Origin: Chitinophagaceae bacterium
GTDB taxonomy: Bacteria; Bacteroidota; Bacteroidia; Chitinophagales; Chitinophagaceae
Assembly: GCA_014379965.1 (NCBI GenBank)
Contig: JACMKU010000051.1
Location: 1 to 34,033 of the forward strand
Direction: 5' to 3'
DNA: 34,033 bases
Position 1 is the stretch's first letter; each line of letters begins with the position of its first letter. This document shows positions 23,930 through 31,941 of the stretch, piece after piece. The notes under the pieces were generated by a model. That model saw only the letters and a list, made by a program, of their open reading frames with translations. It was not told the DNA's origin and made no database searches. The position numbers and the translations under genes are program-made.

Positions 23930-25174
23930 ATGCAACCAAGACAATACGGCGTTTTTTCCCTCCCTGTAATTGTTGGGGCGCTTGGCTTCTTCGTCGATAT
24001 CTATGACCTGCAGGTATTCGCGATCACACGGATTTCGAGCCTTAAGGAATTAGGGGTACCGGATGCCATGGCAAAGAATGTAGGAGAGGAGATCATCATT
24101 TGGCAAATGATGGGATTGGTAGTTGGCGGCCTAGCTTGGGGAGTACTTGGCGATAAACGAGGAAGGAAGAGCGTCTTATTCGGATCGATTTTGTTGTATT
24201 CGTTAGCGACGATTGCAAATGGATTTGTACAGGATATAACCACCTACACTGTTTTAAGATTTATCGCCGGTCTTGGCCTGGCTGGCGAACTCGGCGCGAG
24301 CATTACCTTGACGAGCGAGATGTTGCCAAAGGAAAAGCGAGGGATATCCTCCGCAATCATTGCTACGAGCGGGGTGATGGGCACAATCGTCGCCTACTTT
24401 GTACATAAACTCAGCAATGAAGATTGGAGACTGTGCTACTATATCGGTGGCGGAATGGGACTATTGTTATTATTCTTGAGAATGAGCGTCCTCGATAGCG
24501 GTCTTTATAGTTCGGTGAAGAAGGGCGGGGTTCCCATGGGAAATCTGATGATGCTCTTTACTCGCCGTGAAAGATTCATCCGCTACTTCCGCGCCATTAT
24601 CATCGGTCTACCCGTATGGTATGTAATTGGCATATTGATCACTTTTTCAAACGAATTCGCAAAGCAGTTCGGAATTACCGATTTCGACCAACCAACCTCA
24701 TTAATGTGGCAATACGTGGCCCTCGCATTCGGTGATATGAGTGCAGGCTTTCTTGCGAACCATTTGAAAAGCCGGAAGAAGACACTATACGTTTATTATA
24801 CCATCCTTACCATCTTCATCATTCTTTTCTTCGCATTCAAGGGGGGAGGGTCTGCCACCAACATGTACCTTCTCTGTATGGGCCTTGGGTTCGGTGCGGG
24901 CATCTCAGTCCTCTACATCACAATGAGCGCGGAACAGTTCGGCACCAATCTTCGCGCAACGGCAGCCATCTCCATTCCAAACCTGGTTCGCGGCTTCCTG
25001 TTGCCAATGCTGCTCCTCTTTCAGTTTCTTCGAAGCGAAATTGCATTCAACGATTATATCACGGCCGCCTGGGTGGTAGGTATAATAGTGATGATCTGTG
25101 GGTGGATGGCTGTCTATTTCACGAAGGAGACGTTTGGGAAGGAACTGGACTTTTTAGAGTCGGATGGTGGGTAG
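23930..25174 (+). CDS. MFS transporter (sugar/organic-acid symporter-like)
   Basis: 414 residues with about 12 membrane helices. The loop between helices 2 and 3 holds the MFS signature GDKRGRKSVLFGS (G-x-x-x-D-R/K-G-R-R/K type), and helix 4 has RFIAGLGLAGELGASITLTSE, close to the metabolite:H+ symporter subfamily. The first helix has GFFVDIYDLQVF, a conserved acidic pair also usual in that subgroup. Inner membrane; substrate cannot be read from sequence. Probably co-transcribed with the GNAT gene 21 bases upstream. The TAG stop sits in phase at the start of a GGCTAGT heptamer array. Confidence 0.88.
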   Translation: MQPRQYGVFSLPVIVGALGFFVDIYDLQVFAITRISSLKELGVPDAMAKNVGEEIIIWQMMGLVVGGLAWGVLGDKRGRKSVLFGSILLYSLATIANGFVQDITTYTVLRFIAGLGLAGELGASITLTSEMLPKEKRGISSAIIATSGVMGTIVAYFVHKLSNEDWRLCYYIGGGMGLLLLFLRMSVLDSGLYSSVKKGGVPMGNLMMLFTRRERFIRYFRAIIIGLPVWYVIGILITFSNEFAKQFGITDFDQPTSLMWQYVALAFGDMSAGFLANHLKSRKKTLYVYYTILTIFIILFFAFKGGGSATNMYLLCMGLGFGAGISVLYITMSAEQFGTNLRATAAISIPNLVRGFLLPMLLLFQFLRSEIAFNDYITAAWVVGIIVMICGWMAVYFTKETFGKELDFLESDGG

Positions 25175-25352
25175 ATGCTAGTTGCTAGAAGCTAGTGGCT
25201 AGTGGCTAGTGGGAATTGGGAAGAGGCGTTAAACAAAGTACCATTACGATTGAGAAGAATAAGGAGTGCTGCTGTTGGTCCCACTAGCCACTAGCTACTT
25301 GCCACTAGCCTTCTTCTAATAGCCATTCCCCACACCAGCCATTAGCCATTCC
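25169..25352. repeat. Inverted heptamer array (word GGCTAGT/ACTAGCC) starting at the MFS stop codon
   Basis: The left arm runs 25169-25217 in 7-base units (GGGTAGA, TGCTAGT, AGCTAGT, GGCTAGT). The TAG of the first unit is the stop codon, at the same place in the unit as the TAG of the consensus. The right arm 25280-25352 uses ACTAGCC units, with ATTAGCC variants and phase slips at the end. Arms match perfectly for 17 bases near the loop. Loop about 62 bases. Same word as 7458-7608. Confidence 0.88.
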
Positions 25353-25388
25353 TCCATATAACTTAGTTTTACTCAATAAGGTTCCAAC

Positions 25389-26405
25389 ATGTTTTTTTAT
25401 TCCCGGCTGATATATTTTGGGCTGATACTGGCTACGGTATTTGGCAAGGGAGTAATTGATATACGGAGTAAGAGCGTAGGTAAAAAGGACCTTGCCGATA
25501 GATCCGACTCGACTGTGGCCTCATTTGATTTACTAATTGGCGATCCTATAGTAAGTAGTGATTCTGCCAACTGCATTATCCCTTTCAATCGGGTAGGGAA
25601 CCTAATCGTCATACAGGCGAGGGTGGATACTACTGAAGGCAATTTCATCCTGGATACCGGTGCGCCGAAGCTCATTTTAAACATGACCTATTTCCGCGAC
25701 TACCCGTCTACAAGTTCGGCTGCCGACGAATCCGGGGGTATTACTGGCGAGGTGTCCGTATCGAATCCTACCGCAGTTGCCAGGCTGAGCTTTGGTCCCA
25801 TTAAATATGCGCGCCTTGATGCCGACAGGATCAACCTTGGTCATATCGAGAATAGCCGAGGCATCAAAATCCTGGGATTGCTTGGAATGCAACTGTTCAA
25901 AAGATTTGAGATGATTATCGACTATGAAAACAACGTCATCCATCTTCATCTCGTCACCAGGAAGGACCCCAGGAACTATAAAAGTGACATGTTGAAGGAT
26001 ACATCCCGTTATAACGAATACGCGATAGATATTAAGGAAGATAAATTGATGGTTACCGGGGAAATGGTTGGCAAAAAGCTAACCTTTATCATTGACACAG
26101 GCGCAGAGGCAAACGTGCTGGATAGCCGGCTTCCGAACAAGATATTTGAAAATGTAACCATTAACCGGAGGATCACACTAACAGGTAGTGGCTCATCCAC
26201 GGTCGAAGCACTGTCAGGCGATATGAAAAATATGAAACTGGGAAATAAAGATATCGGAACTTTGCCAGTCCTTGTGACGAACCTGGAAAACATGTGCCGC
26301 GCCTACAATGACAATTGCCTGGATGGAATGCTGGGTTTCGATTTCCTTTCACTACATAAAATAGGTTTCAATTTTGTGAGTAAGAGAATGTATATATGGA
26401 AATGA
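25389..26405 (+). CDS. Bilobed retropepsin-like aspartic protease
   Basis: 338 residues, with a hydrophobic N-terminal segment (YFGLILATVFG) that may be a signal or anchor. Two aspartyl-protease half-domains are visible: catalytic FILDTGAPKLIL (D89) followed by ILGLLGMQLF, and FIIDTGAEANVLD (D236) followed by DGMLGFDFL. In each, the DTGA loop and the later hydrophobic-hydrophobic-Gly element are as in retropepsin/Asp_protease_2 domains. Unlike viral retropepsins, which dimerise, both lobes are in one chain, as in pepsin. No PDZ domain follows, although many bacterial relatives have one. The stop overlaps the start region of the next gene, so the two are translationally coupled. Substrate unknown. 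Confidence 0.85.
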   Translation: MFFYSRLIYFGLILATVFGKGVIDIRSKSVGKKDLADRSDSTVASFDLLIGDPIVSSDSANCIIPFNRVGNLIVIQARVDTTEGNFILDTGAPKLILNMTYFRDYPSTSSAADESGGITGEVSVSNPTAVARLSFGPIKYARLDADRINLGHIENSRGIKILGLLGMQLFKRFEMIIDYENNVIHLHLVTRKDPRNYKSDMLKDTSRYNEYAIDIKEDKLMVTGEMVGKKLTFIIDTGAEANVLDSRLPNKIFENVTINRRITLTGSGSSTVEALSGDMKNMKLGNKDIGTLPVLVTNLENMCRAYNDNCLDGMLGFDFLSLHKIGFNFVSKRMYIWK

Positions 26406-27832
26406 TGAGATGCATATTTAAAAAGGCGGTATTTCCCCGGATCACCTTACTGACAGGGATGGTCCTTTTGGGCTTCCTCACGGTGGCCCAACCGCCTGTG
26501 CGCATCTATACAGTAAAGGACGGCCGCATGTTTATCATGATGGACAAGCAAATCAAGGAACCATCTCTGGATAGTTTCATCAATCAATATGAAATAGCAA
26601 ACCTTGCTCTCAAAGACTTCATCAGGAGGGGATTCAAGGATTCGTTGGTGAAGTTTGGATGGAAGATAGAAGAGAATAACGATGCCGGTTTCATGATCAG
26701 TAAACCTTTATTTGGTCTTGATGATCTGGACAATCCTGTTAACAAAATAAATTTCACTCAGACAGACCAATCGTTCGCTGTACGGTTCCCTGCAGTGAAC
26801 AATGGCATTACATACGGATATAACCGCTTTCGCAATAAGTCCTCTTTTACTGTAAGAGATTCAGTAACTACTTTCTTCCTACGCAGTAATCTCGAAGTGC
26901 GATCCGTAATGCTCGCGGGTAGCTTCAATGAATGGGATCCTAATGCGCTTGCAATGAGGAAAACGGATAGTGGATGGATAGCGGACGTAAAGCTGGGTCC
27001 CGGTAAGTATTGGTACAAGTTCGTTCTCGATGGAAACTGGCGGATCGACCAGGATAATCGATTGAGTGAAAACGATGGGCAGGGCAACATTAATTCTGTT
27101 TTTTACAAACCAAACACGGTGTTCCGCCTGGATGGATTCATCAATGCCAGGAAGGTCGTCTTATCTGGTAGTTTCAACCAATGGAAACACGAGGAATTAC
27201 AAATGGAAAAGACGGCCACGGGTTGGCAATTGCCCCTTTATCTCGCCGATGGCACTTATACCTATCGATTCGTGGTGGATGGGAGGTGGATGGAAGATCC
27301 CGCCAACCCAGACAAGTACAAAAACGAGTTCGATCAGTTTAACTCCGTAATTCGCAAGGGTAAGCCTTATATACTCAAATTGGATGGATATACTAATGCC
27401 AGCAAAGTTGTTCTCTCAGGGTCATTCAATAATTGGCGGGAGGACGAATTGTACATGAACAAGACCGCGACGGGGTGGGAATTGGCTTACACGCTCGGCC
27501 CCGGTAACTATGATTATAACTTTCTCGTCGATGGCAAGCGGCTGGCAATCGCTCAAGAGCCCTTAATCATTGGCGCCAACCATACTTTCCGGCTGAAGGG
27601 ATTCTCTTCAGCAAAGGCGGTCTACTTAGCAGGTGACTTCAACAATTGGAATACACGAAACCTTGCCATGAAAAGAGAAGGCGACGACTGGGTGTTTTCA
27701 GTTCACCTTTCCGTAGGCAAGCACCTTTATAGGTTTGGAGTGGACGGGAGCTGGATAAAAGATCCTCAAAATCCACTATGGGAACCCAATGAAGCGAGAA
27801 CTCAAAACTCGGTCATCTGGGCAGATAAATGA
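26396..27832 (+). CDS. Exported protein with four tandem CBM48/AMPK-type glycogen-binding domains
   Basis: 478 residues. A signal sequence (about 11-31, LLTGMVLLGFLTVAQ) is followed by an unrecognised domain of about 120 residues. Four repeats then follow: about 155-240, 241-325, 326-396 and 397-478. Each has the CBM48 signature: (V/A)xLxGxFNxW, then GxYxYxFxVDG (for example VVLSGSFNQW, VYLAGDFNNW). The third lacks the closing W-x-x-DP-x-NP element. CBM48 binds alpha-1,4-glucans, but here there is no catalytic GH13 domain attached. Three ATGs (26396, 26402, 26405) lie at the start, and the last two overlap the upstream TGA stop. It is followed after 51 bases by a class C beta-lactamase-fold gene. 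Confidence 0.85.
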   Translation: MEMMRCIFKKAVFPRITLLTGMVLLGFLTVAQPPVRIYTVKDGRMFIMMDKQIKEPSLDSFINQYEIANLALKDFIRRGFKDSLVKFGWKIEENNDAGFMISKPLFGLDDLDNPVNKINFTQTDQSFAVRFPAVNNGITYGYNRFRNKSSFTVRDSVTTFFLRSNLEVRSVMLAGSFNEWDPNALAMRKTDSGWIADVKLGPGKYWYKFVLDGNWRIDQDNRLSENDGQGNINSVFYKPNTVFRLDGFINARKVVLSGSFNQWKHEELQMEKTATGWQLPLYLADGTYTYRFVVDGRWMEDPANPDKYKNEFDQFNSVIRKGKPYILKLDGYTNASKVVLSGSFNNWREDELYMNKTATGWELAYTLGPGNYDYNFLVDGKRLAIAQEPLIIGANHTFRLKGFSSAKAVYLAGDFNNWNTRNLAMKREGDDWVFSVHLSVGKHLYRFGVDGSWIKDPQNPLWEPNEARTQNSVIWADK

Positions 27833-27883
27833 TTCTTCCTTATCTTTCCTACTATACATCCCCATACTTAAAATTGATTCCAC

Positions 27884-29167
27884 ATGAAAAGATTTCTTCT
27901 ATTCTTATCCTTGCTTGTTTTATTTGTGTTTCCTGCCGACAGCCAGCAAGCAAAGGCTATTGTTACTGTTACACCCGAGCTGGCAAAGGTCTCAACGGAG
28001 CGATTGAAGAAATTGGATGTGGCCCTCGAGGAATGGGTTAAGAAAGGATGGATGCACGGCGGGACAGTAATGATAATAAGAGATGGAAAGACTGTTTATC
28101 ATAAAGCAGTTGGATATTACAACCTGGAAGCCCGTACTCCGCTTCAAAAAGATGCGATATTTAGAATTGCTTCGCAGACGAAAGCGGTAACAAGTGTAGC
28201 AATAATGATGTTGTTCGAGGAGGGAAAACTTTTGATTAATGATCCGGTCTCCAAATATATTCCGTCATTCAAGAAGCAGTCCGTACTCGAAAAATTCAAT
28301 GCGGCAGACACCACCTATACTACTGTGCCGGCGAATCGTGAGATCACGATCAAAGATTTGCTTACACATACCTCCGGTATTGGATATGCGCAGATAGGTT
28401 CGCGGGAAGCAAATTCGATTTATGCGAAGAGTAATATTACGGTAGGAATCGGTGTCCAGGACGAGACCCTGTTAGGCGCAATGACCCGCCTCGGGACTCT
28501 TCCTCTGATGCACCAGCCGGGACAAAAATGGACATATGGACTGAACACGGATCTGCTCGGCTGCCTCGTAGAAGTGATATCGGGCGTAAGCCTGGACGAA
28601 TTTTTCAGAACAAAGATCTTCGAACCATTGGGGATGAAAGATACCTATTTCCTGGTGCCGGCATCGAAGGCTAACAGGATGATCGGAGTTTATTCGGAAG
28701 ATGGGAATGGTCAGCTTGTACCCGCAACGAAAAGAATGCTCAACTCACCCGTTGATGCTTCCTACCCATTTGTGAAGTCGACGTATTATTCTGGAGGGGC
28801 TGGACTTTCCTCTACAATATTGGACTACGGAATTTTCCTGCAAACACTACTCAATGGAGGGGAATATAATGGCAAACGCATTCTGAGCAGGAACACAGTA
28901 AGAATGATGACGATGAATCAGATTGGGGATCTCAATATGTGGAACGAAGATAAATTCGGTCTCGGCTTCAATATTGTTTCAGAAAAAAACGGAAACATTC
29001 CGGCGCAGGCAGGTACCTATAGCTGGGGTGGTGCCTTTTCAACCTCTTACTGGGTGGATCCGAAAGAGAAGCTGGTCCTGCAATTCTACAGGCAGCTTAC
29101 GAATACAACGCACTGGGATCTGACGGAGAAGTTTCGGGCATTAGCATATCAGGCGATTAATGACTAA
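27884..29167 (+). CDS. Class C beta-lactamase-fold serine hydrolase
   Basis: 427 residues with a signal peptide (FLLFLSLLVLFVFPADS), so it is periplasmic or secreted. The catalytic SxxK is S97-Q-T-K100 in FRIASQTKAVTS, the second motif YxN is Y218-G-L-N221, and the KTG position is occupied by WGG in YSWGGAFSTSYWVD. The last form is usual for esterase/peptidase-type members of this family (EstB, D-aminopeptidase-like) rather than for drug-resistance AmpC enzymes, so an esterase or peptidase of unknown substrate is the better call. 51 bases after the CBM48 gene, hence probably the third gene of the unit. A GCAAAGAC octamer array begins directly after the TAA stop. Confidence 0.87.
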   Translation: MKRFLLFLSLLVLFVFPADSQQAKAIVTVTPELAKVSTERLKKLDVALEEWVKKGWMHGGTVMIIRDGKTVYHKAVGYYNLEARTPLQKDAIFRIASQTKAVTSVAIMMLFEEGKLLINDPVSKYIPSFKKQSVLEKFNAADTTYTTVPANREITIKDLLTHTSGIGYAQIGSREANSIYAKSNITVGIGVQDETLLGAMTRLGTLPLMHQPGQKWTYGLNTDLLGCLVEVISGVSLDEFFRTKIFEPLGMKDTYFLVPASKANRMIGVYSEDGNGQLVPATKRMLNSPVDASYPFVKSTYYSGGAGLSSTILDYGIFLQTLLNGGEYNGKRILSRNTVRMMTMNQIGDLNMWNEDKFGLGFNIVSEKNGNIPAQAGTYSWGGAFSTSYWVDPKEKLVLQFYRQLTNTTHWDLTEKFRALAYQAIND

Positions 29168-29209
29168 GGTTTCACGCAAAGACGCGAAGTTTCGCAAAGA
29201 CGCAAATAT
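29168..29209 (+). repeat. Octamer array (word GCAAAGAC) after the serine hydrolase stop
   Basis: Two 8-base units, a TC spacer, then two more units (29176-29209), the same arrangement as the arm at 3097-3135. It starts with TTTCAC at the stop codon. A diverged copy follows near 29235 and no full mirrored arm is seen here. Confidence 0.8.
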
Positions 29210-29286
29210 TCCCCGTGGCCCACTTGCATAAGCTAGGTGAGGGTTTCTTGCAAAGACAAGTGGGGCTCCAATTAATAATAGAAAAG

Positions 29287-29808
29287 ATGAAATCCGCTAC
29301 TGTACATGAAATAAAGCAGGAACTTTCTTCGGCCAAGCCGGCTCAACTGGTGGAACTGTGTCTACGCCTGGCGCGATTTAAGAAAGAAAACAAAGAATTA
29401 CTCACCTACCTGTTATTCGAGGCGAATGATGAGCTTGCTTATGTCACTAGCATTAAGAAAGAGATAGACGAGTTGTTCGAAACCATCAACCTGTCCCATT
29501 TATACTTTGCAAAGAAGACATTGAGGAAGATTGTAAGAATAATAAACAAATACTGTCGGTACAGCAACAGCAAGCAGACCGAGATCGAACTGAGAATTTA
29601 TTTCTCACAGAAATTGAAGGACTCGGGAATTCCTTTTACGCGAAATAAAGTCATTTCAAATCTATACGACTCACAACTGAAAAAGATACACGCCGTACTC
29701 ACCACGTTGCACGAGGACTTGCAATACGACTACTCCCGACAGGTCGAGGAGTTGATGGTAACGACCGATGCTCCCAAATCAAAGTTCAAACTATTTCGGA
29801 AGGGCTGA
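29287..29808 (+). CDS. Small helical protein, DUF6155-like
   Basis: 173 residues from the ATG at 29287, which has AAAAG just upstream; the frame opens earlier with GTG at 29215, inside repeat-derived sequence. The protein is strongly helical and charged, with no signal peptide: VHEIKQELSSAKPAQLVELC, LARFKKENKELLTYLLFEAN and LHEDLQYDYSRQVEELM are the most conserved-looking parts. From memory this is the DUF6155 family, which is found in Bacteroidota and has no known function; the assignment is not verified. Cytoplasmic. It converges with terC, and a 10-base tandem repeat covers both stops. Confidence 0.7.
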   Translation: MKSATVHEIKQELSSAKPAQLVELCLRLARFKKENKELLTYLLFEANDELAYVTSIKKEIDELFETINLSHLYFAKKTLRKIVRIINKYCRYSNSKQTEIELRIYFSQKLKDSGIPFTRNKVISNLYDSQLKKIHAVLTTLHEDLQYDYSRQVEELMVTTDAPKSKFKLFRKG

Positions 29809-29837
29809 TTTGTCCTTATTTGTCCTTATTTGTCTTG
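29808..29837. repeat. Ten-base tandem repeat (ATTTGTCCTT) across convergent stop codons
   Basis: Two perfect 10-base units plus a third with two changes. It starts at the final base of the TGA stop of the DUF6155-like gene and includes the TAA stop (29816-29818) of the terC gene on the other strand. The last coding residues of TerC (Lys-Thr-Asn-Lys-Asp-Lys) are encoded by the repeat. Confidence 0.8.
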
Positions 29838-30589
29838 AGTTTTACGACGTCATGCTTTTTCCGGATCCGCATGTTGAGCAGTTCCACGAGTAAAGAGAAT
29901 GCGATCATCGTATAGATATAGCTCTTACCGATCTTCTGATGGAAACCTTCGGCCACCAGCATGATGCCAATGGCGATCAGGAACGCAAGCGCGAGCATCT
30001 GCAGCGTTGGATTTTTATTAATGAACCGGCTAATGGGCCCAGCAAAAGCCATCATCAGGACTATCGAGATGACTACCGCCACAATCATAATGAATACTTC
30101 CTCGACCAACCCGATGGCCGTAAGGATCGAATCAAAAGAGAAGACGGCATCGATCAGTACGATTTGAATAATCACCGAGGAGAGAGAAGCATATACTGCC
30201 TTTGTGCTGCCATCCTCTGTGGGAACGGACTTTTCCAGCTTGTGATGGATCTCGAGTGTGCTCTTGAAGATAAGGAAGAGTCCGCCTGCCATAAGTATAA
30301 GGTCCTTCCAACTGATTTCGATTGGCTTCCCTTCGTTCTTTAAAAAGGGTAGCTCGAACAGAGGGTCCTTCAGTTTCATAATCCAGGTAATAGTAAGCAG
30401 AAGGCCAACACGGAAAATCATGGCAAGCAACAGTCCGATTGTCCGTGCCTTCTTTTGCCGCTCGGGTGAAAGTTTATCCGAGATAATGGATATGAAAATG
30501 ATATTATCGACCCCGAGAACAATCTCGAGAAAAGTGAGGGTGAGAAGACTAAGCCAGATCGCGGGATCAGAAAAATCAGGGATGACCAT
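29816..30589 (-). CDS. TerC-family integral membrane protein
   Basis: 257 residues with seven or so membrane helices. Hallmarks of TerC are LTFLEIVLGVDNIIFISII in helix 1, with the conserved E and DN, and the mirrored IVLIDAVFSFDSILTAIGL in helix 4, with the conserved D-x-x-FSxDS. Family members are linked to manganese/metal export and to metalation of secreted proteins; the name comes from tellurite resistance. The C-terminal end (IRKKHDVVKLKTNKDK) is basic and partly repeat-encoded. Alone on its strand here. The promoter would lie in the 86 bases before hutI, which is transcribed divergently. Confidence 0.92.
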   Translation of the reverse strand: MVIPDFSDPAIWLSLLTLTFLEIVLGVDNIIFISIISDKLSPERQKKARTIGLLLAMIFRVGLLLTITWIMKLKDPLFELPFLKNEGKPIEISWKDLILMAGGLFLIFKSTLEIHHKLEKSVPTEDGSTKAVYASLSSVIIQIVLIDAVFSFDSILTAIGLVEEVFIMIVAVVISIVLMMAFAGPISRFINKNPTLQMLALAFLIAIGIMLVAEGFHQKIGKSYIYTMIAFSLLVELLNMRIRKKHDVVKLKTNKDK

Positions 30590-30675
30590 TTCAGTATTTC
30601 GCTATTTCCACACAAAATTATACCGCTTTTGTCAAAGTCAACCTTTCCGCGCTATTCCTTTTTGTAATATTGCCA

Positions 30676-31941
30676 ATGGCAAGCCTATTAATTGAAAACA
30701 TCAAGTGCCTGGCCGGTGTTCGTAGAGAAAATTCCCTGCTTCGTGGAAAAGATTTAGTTGACCTTCCCGTCCTCGACAACGCCTTTATTATCGTGGAGGA
30801 TGACCGGATCGCAGACTTTGGTCAAATGAAAAGCCTCTCCGGGAAAAAACTTCCCTCCTCGGTCATCGATGCCTCGGGCCAGTACATATTACCTGCCTGG
30901 TGCGATTCCCATACTCATATCGTGTTTGCGGCAAGCAGGGAATCAGAATTCATTGATAAATTAAAGGGTCTTAGCTATGCAGAAATTGCCGCGAAAGGTG
31001 GCGGAATTCTCAACTCAGCAAGGCATCTCAATTTGGCCACTGAGGCCGAACTGTTCGATAGGGCATGGAGGAGATTGGAAGAAATTAGCCGCCTCGGAAC
31101 GGGTGCTGTTGAAATCAAGAGTGGATATGGGTTAAGTGTCGACGGAGAATTGAAAATGCTAAGAGTTATCAAGAGACTGAAGGAGAAATCCCAGTTACGC
31201 ATCAAAGCCACTTTTCTTGGCGGTCATGCCTACCCGACCGAGTATAGAGAAAATCACAACAGTTACATTCGTCTCATTATTGAAGAAATGTTGCCGGTTA
31301 TAGCACACGAAAAACTGGCAGAGTATATCGACGTCTTCTGTGAACAGGGTTTCTTTTCGCCCGATGAAATGAAAACAATTTGCGAGGCAGGAAAGAAATA
31401 TGGACTGAAGCCAAAACTGCACGTTAATCAATTGAATAGTATCGGAGGGCTGCAGGCCGCGATTGAGCTAAATGCAATATCAGTAGATCACCTGGAGACA
31501 ATGACAGAGGACGATATTCAGTCGTTGGCGCGGGCAAGCACATCCAGGAACGACGCGACGCGGCCGACTATCGGAACACTTTTGCCATCGGCCGCATTCT
31601 TCCTGCGAATGCCTTATCAACCTGCACGTCCATTGATTGATGGTGGTTGTGCTATCGCCCTGGCTTCCGATTACAATCCAGGTTCTTCCCCTTCGGGTAA
31701 TATGAATCTCGTGATCGCCCTCGCTTGCATTCAGATGAGGATGCTTCCCGAAGAAGCCATCAACGCAGCCACTATTAATGGGGCTTATGCCATGGAGCTC
31801 GAAGAGGAAGTTGGCAGCATTACTGTCGGCAAAAGAGCGAACCTGATCCTTACAAAGAAGATTCCCTCACTGGCGTACATACCTTATGCGTTTGGATCGA
31901 ATGTTATTGATAAGGTTATGATTAATGGGGAACTAGTTTAA
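30676..31941 (+). CDS. hutI: Imidazolonepropionase
   Basis: 421 residues from the ATG at 30676; a TTG six bases earlier is in frame but a less likely start. It opens the imidazolone ring to N-formimidoyl-L-glutamate in histidine degradation. Amidohydrolase elements are visible: ILPAWCDSHTHIVFA with the HxH metal pair, VEIKSGYGL, FLGGHAYPTEY (metal His), PKLHVNQLNS (His), SVDHLETM and the catalytic/metal Asp in ALASDYNPGSSPSGNM. The CDSHTH and KSGYGL motifs are specific to HutI. No hutH, hutU or other histidine genes are in the window. Its stop codon lies inside a GTTTAARR octamer array. Confidence 0.93.
   Translation: MASLLIENIKCLAGVRRENSLLRGKDLVDLPVLDNAFIIVEDDRIADFGQMKSLSGKKLPSSVIDASGQYILPAWCDSHTHIVFAASRESEFIDKLKGLSYAEIAAKGGGILNSARHLNLATEAELFDRAWRRLEEISRLGTGAVEIKSGYGLSVDGELKMLRVIKRLKEKSQLRIKATFLGGHAYPTEYRENHNSYIRLIIEEMLPVIAHEKLAEYIDVFCEQGFFSPDEMKTICEAGKKYGLKPKLHVNQLNSIGGLQAAIELNAISVDHLETMTEDDIQSLARASTSRNDATRPTIGTLLPSAAFFLRMPYQPARPLIDGGCAIALASDYNPGSSPSGNMNLVIALACIQMRMLPEEAINAATINGAYAMELEEEVGSITVGKRANLILTKKIPSLAYIPYAFGSNVIDKVMINGELV

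Noticed and set aside
29215..29286. GTG start extending the DUF6155-like gene
   Set aside because: The extra 24 residues are translated from sequence next to and partly derived from the octamer repeat; the ATG at 29287 gives a normal N-terminus.
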